From contig JAQIWT010000004.1 in assembly GCA_034696485.1 (NCBI GenBank), forward strand, positions 33,999-97,998: a DNA stretch of 64,000 nucleotides, written 5' to 3'. Both the position numbers and the translations under genes were made by a program. This stretch comes from Isohypsibius dastychi. Its lineage: Eukaryota; Tardigrada; Eutardigrada; Parachela; Isohypsibiidae. A model generated the notes under the pieces. It saw only the letters and a list, made by a program, of their open reading frames with translations, had not been told where the DNA came from and searched no databases. Each line of letters opens with the position of its first letter. The first letter of the stretch is position 1. This document shows positions 27,014 through 39,102 of the stretch, piece by piece.

Positions 27014-30010
27014 TCTCAGATAACGCAAATCCAAACTGCAAACGGAGTTCAGCTATACGCTTCAGTTATGTTTTCTGTAATAAATAATCAGAGACAAGAC
27101 CTCTCCGTTGTGCGCGTCCGCAAGTTCACGCCAACTACTTGACACGAAGGACTGTTTGTCTCTCTCTGCACTATCCGGCTGCTGTGCTCTGATTTTCGAT
27201 TTCCAAACTGTGATTTCTGATTTAATTTGTTCACAAATACTATGTATGCATTCGCGTGATCCATTCATATCCTTATTATGTATGTATGTAAGGGTGTCAC
27301 TGACGTCGATTTTTGCGCATCATCAGCATAGAATCAATCTTTTCCCTGCCGGTGCGCATATATTATATAAGCGACGCCTGCACTTGTGATAATTAAAAGC
27401 TGATTGCAGCGATCCTATGAAGGCCGCAGACCATAGAGTTATATAAATGTGAGGATGATCTGTACAAAATCCCGTAAAGCCATCCTATGTATGTAGCGCC
27501 TTTGATTTTATAACGACGACCTTCCGATTTATTGAGATGGAGATAAGTCCTCGATTGCTATGTGCGGCGAAGGCGTGGGTGGGGAGGAGATGTACACCAC
27601 AGTACTTGTACACAATGTTTTTCAAGTTGGCTCTCATAATCCTATTGCGGGTATTACAGAGAACTGCATTTTACTCTTGCTGAGAGAATCAATCGATAGA
27701 ATCGAGGGCACCATAGTCATGTGAGAATTTGCGACGATAACGCGCCGTACTGTTGTGAGGCTTTGACATAAATCTTTGCATTACAAAGGACGGTATCGTC
27801 TGCCGATGATATTCAAGCAGCGATTCGGCACACTAACACTGGATAATGCATCCGGTAAATGCTCATAATGAGGACGAAACTCTCACGAATAAACGCGAGG
27901 GATCAGCAGTTGGAGGACATAATCTTTGCATCCGATACGGCCAAACCCACCGTTCAAACTTAGCAGTGGTAATTGCTCCACGATGCCATGCCTCTGATGT
28001 CGGCATCAACAACAAAAAGGTCACAAAAATGGTATACTGATTGTCTCGTCAATTCGATCATATCAGAGTAGATACGAAGGGAATATATTTAAAACACACC
28101 GACGGTCGGGGGAATTGTCGTACTGTTAGACAACTGATGAGCCTGATGAATATCTTCATATCTACTACAGCATTCTGCGGAAATAGCAGAAAGTCTAACC
28201 TCCACTTGATTTCGCCCTGGACTTCTCGCAACTCAACTTACGTACACGTTTATTACGACGATATAAGCTTTGACTGTAAAGGACACTATATCCTGTGCGT
28301 TATCAAACTGTGATGCATGCTGATATGGGGCTGGGCATCCACTTTAATTGTGACGGGACTTGAGCAGCCCTCAGAGTCGATTTCATCCTCGTTGAGTTCG
28401 TTTAAATTGGGATTGCTCCCGCCACTCCGTGGTAGTTGTAGACATTTGAAGGATCTTGAAACGACAGGTCTTCCTTATTTGTTAGTATAAATTAGAGGGT
28501 AATGTTTTGAGGTATACTCTGATGTGCTCTCCCTATGCTCTCTCACACGGTCGACCATATAATACTCTTTAGGTTCGTCGCCCTCTACTAAACAGCCAAG
28601 ATCACAACGCATATATGTAGTTTGGTTTCCATAAGAGACTGAAAGCGTTCCCGTTCAGGCCAACATAATATCTATAAATTGCATCTCCTCTAAACGGCAG
28701 TTTTATTATTGCATTATTTGCGATGCGCGTAGGTTAATACTTAAATGCGCGTATATACATTTATGCACTTTATGTGGATTTGGTCCTGACTTTACCCGCA
28801 GTAACCGTCAATTATGTACGTACAATTAGTTCGTTTTCGATACACTGCGTCTATATACAGGAAAAGGCAAGTCATAAATTCCTTCCCTTCAATACGAAAA
28901 AGAAACTTTTCGAAAGAAAGGAACAACTAGACCTGATGTTTTTGAAAGAGTTCGGAAGTATACATTATATATTCCGAAGAAGCAGCGGAAACTCACTTAT
29001 TTGAAAAGGAGGAGCGTGGTTGTGGTTGGTTTGGTTGGTATTTTCCAATTGTACCTCCTCCCATACGTCCCAACTCCCAAGTAGTCCTTGAGCGTGTAGG
29101 CAACGTACTTCATCATACTTCATCCACGTCACAGCAGCAGCAGCAGATGGTGAATGCGTTTCATCACAATAACTAAGGTGAAAGTAGGCGTAGTCGTTTC
29201 ACTACAAAAATAAATGAAATGGTGGTATGTAGAAGCTAGAAGGTATGGTAAACCCACCCTCATAAAAACCTTCTAAAATAAAACACGCGCGTTTTCCTTC
29301 TGAAATTAAATCACAAATCTCATTACATATGTAGTGTGTGTTATCAAAAAGGAGGTTTATAAAAGGATAACATACCATAATTTATTCATGTGCAATTATG
29401 TACGGCAACATTTCGAACACGCTGTTATTTTGAAAACAATGCCCTTTTAGAAAAAGAAAGCGCGCCAAATCATCACACTCGCGTTCGTACCTTCCTTCCT
29501 ATTCCGGTCCTTCCTGTCCTTCCTTGCTGTCACTACTCCACGTTACGCCGCGCGAAGTACATAAACTAAAACGCGTCGTCAGAATATCACATATATATTC
29601 GGAACAACAAGTTAAAAATACGGTTGCGCCTTTTACGGAGATATAGTCCATATTTGTGCCACTTACCATAGACATAGGCTTTGTTTGTCTCGCGGGTTGC
29701 AGCGCGATCGCTACACAATAAACAAATCAAACACGCCGTGCAAGGGGACAATCAGCGGCGCGGTTACGTACGGGTGGCCAACCGGTACGGAGACAGACGC
29801 CCTGGAGAGTACCGAAAGACAACCTGCGGTTCTGGAAGCGCATGTGTCGGAATAGCTTTCAAGCGATTTACTTGTGCGGGGACAATTCTAAATTCTTACC
29901 CATCTGCATCTGAAAACCATCGGACTATAATAAGTCCCGAGCCGGTTTCGATACTTCATCCCGTTACCTACCCGATCTGTGACCACACTTGGTCGCGGAA
30001 AAAGGACACA
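27014..30010. other. AT-rich gene-free stretch of about 3.0 kb
   Basis: No protein gene with a credible ATG start is visible on either strand. The DNA is AT-rich with many TATGTA and ATATATG motifs. It includes a (CAG)n-like run near 29130-29145 and a C/T-rich stretch (repeated CTTCC) at about 29488-29530. Short frames at 27846-28040 and 28774-29004 show no recognisable protein. It could hold regulatory DNA or non-coding RNA; I cannot identify any. Confidence 0.5.
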
Positions 30011-30490
30011 ATGACTCGGTTTCAAGATTCACTTGGTCGATCACCTACGACGATGACAAACGTACATGCTTACAAACCAAGCGCTGTCGAACTATATCAG
30101 GCAAACAAAATAGGCCAGGCGGTGCGACCCGCTATTCAGCCACCCAGAGAGTTCTTCAAGGCCCCTGCTTCGAGAAAGACGCAGGCAAACGACTCCGGAA
30201 TGGATCATATTCTCAACGCAAGGGAGGGCCTCGAGGCAAGGCCTAAAGGAATGTTGGTCGCACCAAATGAAGGCGCGCAAATCTCTAAACTATTCAAGCG
30301 GGTAAGGGTGTTTGTAAAGGAAAATCCCTTACCGTTCTCTGATAAATCTGGAGATGGTTCCGGGGTCGATCGAAAAGACAGCTTAACCATCGCCGACCCG
30401 CTGCTGCTCGTCCGGAAGAGACGCTCTTCGGACATGGACGCCCTTGCGGACAAGTTTAACGATAAATGCCGATGCGTTGAAGATGAATAG
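30011..30490 (+). CDS. Small basic hypothetical protein
   Basis: A 159-residue protein is predicted from ATG 30011 (MTRFQDSLGRSP). The open frame extends upstream to 29681 without an ATG and with a composition that looks untranslated. The protein is rich in Lys, Arg, Ser and Pro and has no membrane segment. A stretch ISKLFKRVRVFVKENPLPF and a late DPLLLVRKRRSSDMDALAD could form helices. I do not recognise a family. It is convergent with the NOX-like gene, 294 bp away. It may be lineage-specific, or only a chance frame. Confidence 0.4.
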   Translation: MTRFQDSLGRSPTTMTNVHAYKPSAVELYQANKIGQAVRPAIQPPREFFKAPASRKTQANDSGMDHILNAREGLEARPKGMLVAPNEGAQISKLFKRVRVFVKENPLPFSDKSGDGSGVDRKDSLTIADPLLLVRKRRSSDMDALADKFNDKCRCVEDE

Positions 30491-30784
30491 TAATAGATGG
30501 CTGTGCCTGCTTTGTTTTTAAGAGTATTATATGAAGGCACCACGGATATGAATGGTTGCTGCTTGTAATTGAATTGTTCCTGAATGCAAATAGTTTTCAT
30601 AGTCATCCGTCCACTTGAAAATCTAAAGGGTGAAGAGAACTCAGCGATAGACAAGATCTTGCACATTCTTGTTCGGCAATCGCAATCTACCGCAGGACAG
30701 GTATTAGGTTTGAGTATTATATATCGAAATATAGCGGAGGATAGAAAAGGATGTATATTTGACGAAAAACAAAAGAATATCACA

Positions 30785-33700
30785 TCATGCTGTAGCATCT
30801 GAGGAGAACTCGATGTGACCACCAACGTCTGCAGCGGCGTTGGCAATCACCTTGGAAACCGCCGATGGTCCGCAGAAAGAAATGCCGAGCTTGGCCTTGC
30901 GAGTATCCTCCAACCTATTAAGCTCGGCGCGGATGTGTCTGATGTACTTGGAAATGTGTGTTCCTTCGTTGGAGATAGACGATTGGATGATGCGATTGTT
31001 CGAGGTGAGCCACTCGTGGATGTTCTGGTTATCATCCTTGCGCTTCGGTAATCCACGCAAGGTATCAAGCTGAACTGACTCAGATCTAGAGATGAAGAAA
31101 GTGATACGTAGGAAACCCAGCGTCTTGCTCGCTGGCGTCCATCCGAGAGGCTTCTTCACAATGCCATCGTTCACGGCCTTGATGAGAAGCTCGTTCAGCG
31201 AATCCCAGCACCATAGCAAATCGCCAACACGTCGTGCTTGCCAACATACCCAAACGTGATTTGGCACGTGTCTACCAGCTTGTTTGCGATGCAGCACGGC
31301 TCGCAACATGGACTCAACTGCAGAGAGTCCAGTTCCCGCTCCCATAATCAAGGCGCCTCGGACGGACTTGCTGAAGCAGAGCCTGAAAGAGCTCCCATAC
31401 GGACCGCGAATCTTGCATGGGATCTTGGTGTCGCCTTGAGTGTTCAAGAGCAATTCATATAGCTTGTACGTCCAAGTCTTTCCGTGCTTCTGAATCCAAG
31501 CGTCCTCTCCAGTTACCTTGGCGAGAGCACTGTTCTTATCTAGCACCCAGTTATCGGGCTTTCGCCATCCCATAGATACTCCTGGCCGAATGCCGATTTG
31601 GAGTTGCACAAAGTCGTCGCCATCTGCAGAGGCAAGACTGAACGGGTGCCATTCAATGTTGGAAATTGCAGGGATCTTAACAAAAACCCACATGCCCGCA
31701 CCTTGCGAAGGTTGGCGTTTGATGCACCCTCCGCGCCACTTTGGACGCCACGGATTTTCAAAGCGCACTGTCAGGGTCGTGGGTCGGTTGTGGTCACTCG
31801 GATCGATGTGAATGGTTGATTTAGCCACTTCGACATCACATCGAAATGTCATGAAGAGCACTTCCCTCCACGAGTCAAGGATGTACAGAAACCATGTAGC
31901 CATCACAGGATAAAACACTTGGAAGCGTGCTGCCTCAGCGAGAATGAAAGTCGCAATCGCAATTGTGACGTGAAGAATGTAAGCGTACTCAAAGAAGTGT
32001 TGTCGGAAGGTGGTTGGTAATCGCTTGAAACAGCACAACCCAAAAAACCAATACTTGGGAGGGGAAGTCTGATAGCGCATCCAGGTCAGTCCCCAAAACC
32101 ACAAACCGATTACTACCACTCTCAGCATGACAACATTCTCGAACAAGTTGAACCACACCTTGATGTTCTCCGGATCGAACGCGGTGCACGTGACGTGTTT
32201 ACTCCCATTGAAACACTCTTGAACACCAAGAATACCAATCCACAAGCAGGCTCCCCAGAAGAGATTAAACAAGGCAAGATACTGATAGGAATGGACGCGT
32301 TAGTCATCAAAGCATATCAAAAGTTTAGCGGGAGACACAGCTTACTCCGAGGAATTTGTGCACAAAGATGTGATCGTCGATCGGCAACAATCGGCGGGTA
32401 ATCGGGATCCAGTAGCTAACGTCTCGCCAGAATCCTCGAGCCATTGTTACAGGAATGCTTCCAAAGACAAAGAGGAGAGAATGCATGATACCAAACAGCA
32501 AGGGAACAGCAATATCAATGCCAGCGTTGCCCTTGCCAAGAATGGCAGTGTACTGCGGACCAACGCCCAAATAGGTTCTCCCCTTGGTCTGCAGACACAC
32601 ATGTGCAGGAACCGTTCCGAGAACTTCCACGGTGAGATTGGCGCCGTTTCCATCAAAAACATCCCGACCAATGTCGCAAGTGACTACAAAGAATCGGATG
32701 ACAAACATGCCCCAAGTGAAAAGGTATACAAAGTAGAAGAATGGATGGTTCCTCATGGAATCAGGAATGCCAAAAATTTGCCAGAATTTGCGCCACAGAA
32801 GAGGACTACGATGCCAAATGCTCTGCAAGCAGCTTCGACGGGGTTCGTCCTCGAACATCAAGATGCAATCGTGCACGTATTCATCGAAGGCAAGGAACTC
32901 GACGGAATCGGTCGTCCATTCTGCCGCTTTCGGAAAAGCGTGAAACGGCCCATCGGGCGCAGTGAGGACTTCGGTGACTCCTGTGAAGAGCAAGGAGGCA
33001 CGCTTGAACGCTGCAGATGCTCGTTCAGGTGTCGTGGAGCCTTTCATACCTTCGGTCATTAGGGCCTGACCCTCAGCAAGTGCAGGTCCGATCTTTTCCT
33101 TGATAACAGGAGAGAGAGAGCTGGGGTCTAAATGCATCAACTTGCAGAAAAGTGCGGCGATTCGGTATTTTCGGAGAGCCTCCATGCGATCTTCCTCGGA
33201 TGCCTTATTGGAGAGAGTCAAGATCTTGGCTCCATCATGCAAATCAGCACACAAGTCCGCATGTTGGAACAACTTGTCGAGGTCAGGGATGGCAGCAGCC
33301 GGACTGGTTGCCAAAATATTGACCAGGGCTCGCTCTGTCTGCATTCGAGACACAGTGCGACCAAGTCGAGCTAACATTGATTCCTTCTCTGGGGCATCTT
33401 CCATGTTGCTTGTGAGTCGCGCATTAGAAGTCCCCGCTCCTGCCTCTACGTCGAAGTTACGACTGGACACGGCAAGCGACATTTTTCGCGACGAGAGGAG
33501 ACTGGTATCAAAATTGCGCATGCTCTTTTGACACATTTCACTTGCCATCATGACCAATCCCAATTTATCTGAGCTGCCGTCCGAGAGATCATCAGTGGAG
33601 TCATCACTGGCAGGCTTGACTGATTTTGCGGAGTTCACCTCAACCTCATTGACCTCGTCCTCGACAACTTCCTTGAGTGGCTTGTTGTGAGAAGGGACAG

Positions 33701-34718
33701 CGGACTGAGTAAACTGAGGCAAGGGAGGAATATCTGGCATGTGCTTAGCTGGCGTGCGCCGACATATTTCCAAACACGATCGCTCTGGTGCGCCAGTGTC
33801 CAGGATGTCTTGGCATTTAACCACGTACTCGTCGAGTTTTTTGTGCTCATGGCCATCCATTACCCAATCCTCGGCACCATCGTAAACAGGAAAGCAGCTA
33901 CTGACAATAATGCGGATAATCTCTTCCCAGAGCAATGTTGCTCTGTCCAACGACTGCTTGGCTCGGCCCGTCGGTGTGGATGACCTAAGGCCATCAAGAA
34001 CAAGTTTGTGGGCTTCCGCAAATGATGCGGCAATCTGAGGTTCTACATTCGCAAGCGCATCGGGGTTGATGTCTAGCAATGCGCCAAGGAGTGCACACGT
34101 CCTGAACAACTTGGTTGCTTGGGCACGCTCAACCGCGAGCGCTCTGCTGTTAATCGTGGCGAGAACAACTCCATCGCCATCTTCCATATCGTGACTGACC
34201 AGAGTACTCGCCAATTTTGATGCTTGATAGACGGTCCTCAGGTTTGGGAGGTGGTCAGGAGGGCTCTCGTTCATCGCCTTGCTGGTGGCTCTGGATTGCC
34301 GAGCTGGCGGTCTTCCCTTCCCTGCAGGGCCAGGAGTTTTAGTCGCCTTGCCATCCTTGGCGTTCGTGACGGCACCCTTCTTTGCTCCGCCACCACCTCT
34401 GCGGCGGTCCTTCTTTTTGAGGCACGGGATGAATCGGAAGCAACAGACGATGGGAATAATGTAGTAGAGGAAGATGACGAACCAGAAAAGAGCGAAAAGC
34501 AAGATATTGGCGGTAAAGTATAGAATGGACCCCGTGCTAAAAGTCGATTCGCACTGGCCAAACGTGTCGTTGAAATCTGTGCCCAGCATGAGTGTTCCAG
34601 TGTTGCACTGGTATCTTCCGTTGCGGCAGTTGGAGGAGTTCACGCACGGGTCGAGCGGGAAGCAGGTGTTGTTGGCGATGCACGCCGTTGAGAAGGCGTT
34701 ATTGTTGTTGTTGGACAT
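30785..34718 (-). CDS. NADPH oxidase-like flavocytochrome with duplicated N-terminal domain (two exons)
   Basis: Exons 34718-32346 and 32281-30785 join across a 64-nt intron (GTAAGC, GACTAACG branch, CAG) to give 1289 residues. An N-terminal membrane helix (~64-92) leads into a basic loop and a long cytosolic section with two similar ~125-residue units (~200-323 and ~515-639). Then comes a ferric-reductase membrane domain: TM helices at ~658-680 and ~730-757, and PIDDHIFVHK, which matches PFDDNxxFHK of NOX/RBOH enzymes. The C-terminal half has the FAD motif HPFSLAS, the NADPH loop GAGTGLSAVES and the terminal CGPSAVSKV. The family moves electrons from NADPH through FAD and two hemes to oxygen. 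EF-hands of plant RBOH are absent. His787 and His895 fit one heme pair, but residues at the second pair's positions are Gly801 and Ala908. Confidence 0.85.
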
Positions 34719-37314
34719 TTTGGGTAAAGCCTCGGGGAATTTTAGAAAGTTGGGCGAGGTCCAGACCGCCTGGACTCAAATTCAAAAATTCGACCGCCGG
34801 CGCGCGCGAGATCCTGCCTGATTCCCCTGCTCGTGCACCTTGACAGTAGGGGGGCGGAGACGGAGATTTAGTTTGCTTTATATATTTTGAAACGGCAAAA
34901 CTAAAATTTAATGAGAATTGATTTTGTTTGTGTGTTTTTTGTAAAATATATGATAACGTGTTTAAAATAAATAATCTTGTGGGTGGTGAATTTGATTTTT
35001 TGCGTACGTTGCTCGATATCAAAACAAACGCTAGACCATTCATTCATTATATCTATCCGCTATGTACTCGTACAGGATCAGGTCAGGATGACGATGAAAA
35101 TTTCTCATCAAGCTTTGCATATTTGCATGCGTATTGTTATTGTTATTTGGCGCTGCACGTGGGTCTCTCCTCTTCTCCTCTATGTCTGTTCCAATCTACT
35201 CTAGCTATTTTATTTTTTACCGTTCTTGGTCCTGCTAAAGCTCCGGTTGAAATGTCTTGTTTGAAAGTCAGTCTCTCTTCTCTTCTTCTTCTGCAGCTTA
35301 GGGTGTATAAGGCGCAAGGGAAGACTTGCGCTGGACCCTGGACACAAATAAGGAAGGTGAGTACACACGATGCACATTAGACTACATACAGGCTTGACTG
35401 CAGATTTTAGTTTTATTCGGCGGTTAAAAAAATATATAAAGAAAATCGAGTACAGAGATATATTAGAGAGCACGATTACCATTTTATTTTGAAAAAAAAG
35501 GTAATGAACACTTGTTCTTATCGACGTTAAATATAAAATTAACTATGACCATTTATTTTGAAAAGGTAACACATGTTATACATATATGAGAAGGGAGCAA
35601 CACATTCATCTCTGCACTAGTACGACGCCACTACACACGAACATAATATTGACACATTTGATGCTTAGTAGAGTCGATTTCCCCATATTTTTGGAAAAGC
35701 AACAACCCAAAACCGTGAGTAACATCCGAACAAACGTACATAAATTATTGCGTGCGGGGATGACATAGGAGTCAGAATGGCATGCGTATTTTTAGCCTAT
35801 TATGCGTCGTTTTGGGTTCATATATTGTATTGCATAATGCACTCTATTGTTTTGGTATGTATAAATCCTTATATTTATTCTGTATCGACATAGGCGTTTT
35901 GAGACGAAAACACAAAGAATGGTATGTATATTAAAAAATAAAGCGTCGTCGCATACATGCGACAGTGGTTATAGTTAGCGATGATGCACTCACGGTCAGC
36001 AGGCGTTTTACAGAAGCGAGATATGTACATCTGAAATACGTTGGCGGTATTTACTCGTATGCGGCGGGTACGGATTTGTGAGCGATGAGCGAGCCCAGAA
36101 ACTGTTGGTAAAGGGTATTGTGACGACGAGGTTCTTATATCATATCGAGTCCCCTATAGCAGAGGCCGATCGGAGGCTCATCTAATAAATAACTGGGTGG
36201 ATGTGTGATTTCGGAGGCGGCTCAAATACATACCTGTGCGACGACATGAGGTCCATATGTGTACGAGATCGGGTGATATGAAATAATTCATGGCATATGG
36301 CGTTTTAGCGGAAGCGACGAGTTATTTATAGGTTTATGTGAGACATTGACAATTATATTTAGGAGATGACGATTATTCGAAGTATTGTTTCGCGATAAGA
36401 ATCATCGCATCGTTTTTATAAACCTTTCGACGCGAGCGGAATAATAGGACGGTGTATACACATATGGAAAATATAAAGAGAGCCTGTATATCGTTCAGAA
36501 TGCTTTTGAAAATGTAGTTTATAAAGAAATTGAATCTTTTAAAAATTAGAGGATTTTCCACCCCCGTGATGAATCAGCCAGAGGCGTGCTATGTTAGGAG
36601 CGGGGTAAGTATTACGCATAGCCATGTAAGGGGTGGACCAATCGTATCATGTTTAAACAGTCACTAGTATGTATAGCGGAGCGCCGCAGGAGTTTTTTGT
36701 GTGTGAATATAATAATGTGCCTTAATAGCAATGACCGAGAATCACACCGGCTGCAGCCATATCTAGCGAAGGCGGTTGGCAGCCTGTGCGATATGCAAAA
36801 TGCCTTTCGACCACCCTTTTTGTTAAATATATTACTGCGAAAGGTTGACATGACATGACATTTCATGCGTGATTGTGTCTCGGACTCTCGCGCGGGTGGA
36901 AGTATGATCGCCAGGCGGTCGGGTGGGACTACTTTGTTTAATGTCCAAACCTTGATCTAGGCAATGCTTTTCGATTTTTGGCGAGGGGGATTGGGTGTCA
37001 AGTTTGCAAAAGTTCCAGACGGTATTGCAGGTTGTCCGGTGCTGGACATGATTTAGCTGACCAGATGTTAATACCGCCAGAAACATTCGCAGGTGCCGGA
37101 CAGCCTTGAGGTTGAAACCTGGGGCGCGATTGACTCCCTGGGGCCACCATATTTGGACCATCAGCATAATGTTTTGTCGCCCTCAAGCATTTCGCACCGT
37201 AAACTTTCGGTTGAGGGTTGTGACACAACAAAATTCACAATATTTGAGGATTACAATTAAACCCCAAAGCCCTTCGACCTTATTTTAAGTCATTTACTTT
37301 TGGACCTGAAGAGA
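34719..37314. other. AT-rich gene-free stretch of about 2.6 kb
   Basis: This lies upstream of the NOX-like gene and of the M43 protease gene, and so includes both promoters. It is AT-rich, and all open frames are short or lack ATG. It contains a pair of related TTACC/GGTAA palindromic motifs at 35476-35569 and a threefold GACAT run near 36847-36861. No RNA gene was recognised. Confidence 0.5.
35476..35569. repeat. Two related imperfect-palindrome motifs
   Basis: Two copies of the same pattern occur at 35476-35504 and 35546-35569. Each has TTACC or TGACC, then ATTT(T)ATTTTG, then an A-run, then GGTAA. The outer five bases of the first copy pair as an inverted repeat, so the RNA could form a small hairpin or the DNA could bind a dimeric protein. 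Function is unknown. Confidence 0.4.
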
Positions 37315-38628
37315 ATGACCAAGACCGCAACCTTGCTTGCGAGCGCTATCGCTATCGCAAGCCTGTTTTCACCAACAACAGCCCACAACGACACTGCCCA
37401 GACTCTGACAGAGGAAGACATTCAACTCTTCAACGAATTCTACAATGTCAACAACAACAGAATGGTTAAGGCCGGTGAGCATGATTTCATCCTCGACAAC
37501 CATGACTTGGGCCCTGGCTGGCCAGAGCCGGGTAACGAAAGTTTTGCGATTATGCAAGCTTTGGCCTCGGGTGGTGGCGAGGAAGATCGAAAAGGTCGAT
37601 CCAACTTTCCCGATCTTGTCCAACCCATCAGCATCATCAACTTCTACAAGGCCGATGGCACAGGGAAGCGCACATACGGTGAATTTCAAGCGCAGATTGA
37701 CATGCTGAACAGTGCATACTCTGGAGCAGATGCACGCCGAGGCCGATACGGAAGCGCCACAGATACCAACATCCAATTCAAGCTTGCTGGCGTTCGGTAC
37801 GTTCAAAACGATGATTACTTCAACTATTGCACTCTACCGAGCACTATCGCCAAGATTCGACCTCGTTACATGATGGACGGGGCTGTCCACCTTAACGTAT
37901 ATGTTTGCTGGTGCCAGAATAACTTGGGCCTAAGCTGGCTGCCTTATGACTCTTGGTTCCGCCAAAAGACTGGCGAGGATCATTATGCTCTCGGCGCAAT
38001 TATCCACCACGAACTGCTTCCTGGCAATAAATTCAACAAAGGACTCTGGAACCAAGGTAAAATCCTTGTCCACGAGATCGGCCATGCATATGGTCTCAAG
38101 CACCCTTATGAGGGCGACTGTGATGGAAGTGAATCCAACTCTGATATGATTGCAGACACGCCTCGCATGAAGGGCAACCCCCTTGAAAGCTGCCAAAAGC
38201 TTGGGCGCCGTGACTCATGCCGACAGAGCGGCGTCGATGATCTTAGCACTTACATGATTGCTACGGGAGATTCGTGCCGCGATCATTTCACCCCTGGCCA
38301 GGTCTCGTTCATGCAAAACACCATTCGACAGTATAAGCCAACTTTGATGAAGCAACTTCCTCCTGCTTGCGTTGCAGCTGTGGACAGCACTGATGGGTCT
38401 CCCGATCTGCAGCCTTGCCTTGATGGAACCGTGCAGACTGCCAACAACGGACGACAGTGGTGCAAGACCGATCCGGATGACAACGACGTCTGGGCATGGG
38501 CATGCTGCCCTTCATCCGGCAAAAACTTTGACAAAGATGGTTGTCGACAGGGAACGCCCAATTTCAATGCTCCTCGTAACCCTGGCAGCCCTCCCAAGTC
38601 GCGACGGGCAGGCAAGCTGAGGAAATAG
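37315..38628 (+). CDS. Secreted pappalysin-type metalloprotease (M43)
   Basis: The ATG at 37315 gives a 437-residue protein with a signal peptide (MTKTATLLASAIAIASLF, cut near TTAHND). The zinc motif HEIGHAYGLKH (His253, Glu254, His257, His263) is complete. DMIADTP shortly after it corresponds to the calcium-binding GDxxxDTP segment of M43 cytophagalysin/pappalysin enzymes. STYMIATGDSCRDHFTPGQ carries the Met-turn and the conserved F(T/S)xGQ helix start. Several Cys pairs suggest a disulfide-stabilised extracellular enzyme. A ~90-residue Cys/Gly/Asn-rich tail (QPCLDGTVQTANNG onward) follows the catalytic domain. It probably acts as an active endoprotease outside the cell or in a vacuole; the substrate is unknown. 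Confidence 0.88.
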   Translation: MTKTATLLASAIAIASLFSPTTAHNDTAQTLTEEDIQLFNEFYNVNNNRMVKAGEHDFILDNHDLGPGWPEPGNESFAIMQALASGGGEEDRKGRSNFPDLVQPISIINFYKADGTGKRTYGEFQAQIDMLNSAYSGADARRGRYGSATDTNIQFKLAGVRYVQNDDYFNYCTLPSTIAKIRPRYMMDGAVHLNVYVCWCQNNLGLSWLPYDSWFRQKTGEDHYALGAIIHHELLPGNKFNKGLWNQGKILVHEIGHAYGLKHPYEGDCDGSESNSDMIADTPRMKGNPLESCQKLGRRDSCRQSGVDDLSTYMIATGDSCRDHFTPGQVSFMQNTIRQYKPTLMKQLPPACVAAVDSTDGSPDLQPCLDGTVQTANNGRQWCKTDPDDNDVWAWACCPSSGKNFDKDGCRQGTPNFNAPRNPGSPPKSRRAGKLRK

Positions 38629-39102
38629 AGAAAGCTTTTCCTTGGTCTCTGCTAAGACTCGATTCCATCAATCGTCCTTCTTGGGGATGCAAACCTATTC
38701 TCGGATGTTCCCGACCAATGGTCCTAATTGCTGTGCCATCATTGTTGGTCCCACCTCTTGAACCTTCAACGATGGGAAATGAGATAATCGGTTTCGTTGA
38801 CATATCCCTTCTTTATTGATGAGAAAAACAAAATTTTGAATGATAATGATCCTTGAAGTGTGGGCTAGATAACTTAGATGACCTGGTGCGGTTCTCGACA
38901 TTGAATATAAATTGTAATGAAACTTAGGGTAACAATCACACACAGCCTTCCTGCACTGCGCATGAATCATTCACAGAAAAAGAAACCCCAAGATAAAGAT
39001 AAGAAAGATTGAACCAAATTTCAAGAGCGATGAAGCATGAGCACGTGCAAACAGTATATCGAGTGGATTTTGGTTGCTGATATTAACTGGAGGGTGCGGC
39101 TC
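38629..39102. other. Intergenic between convergent genes
   Basis: This 474-bp, mostly AT-rich stretch holds the 3' ends of the M43 protease gene and the VSR-like gene. No gene or conserved element was seen. Confidence 0.4.

Noticed and set aside
28128..28200. Hammerhead-ribozyme-like CTGATGA followed by GAAA
   Set aside because: The spacing is too long and the required stems I and III could not be drawn.
29681..30010. Upstream extension of the small protein at 30011-30490
   Set aside because: The extension has no ATG except the one at 30011, and its composition differs; a weak acceptor-like GTTGCAG at 29702 was noted, but no donor or CTAAC branch fits.
32358..33062. 234-codon plus-strand frame opposite the NOX-like gene
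   Set aside because: It is an antisense shadow of the exon that encodes the membrane domain and second repeat.
34928..35380. 150-codon plus-strand frame upstream of the NOX-like gene
   Set aside because: It starts at a non-ATG codon in AT-rich DNA and encodes Cys/Phe/Leu-rich low-quality protein.
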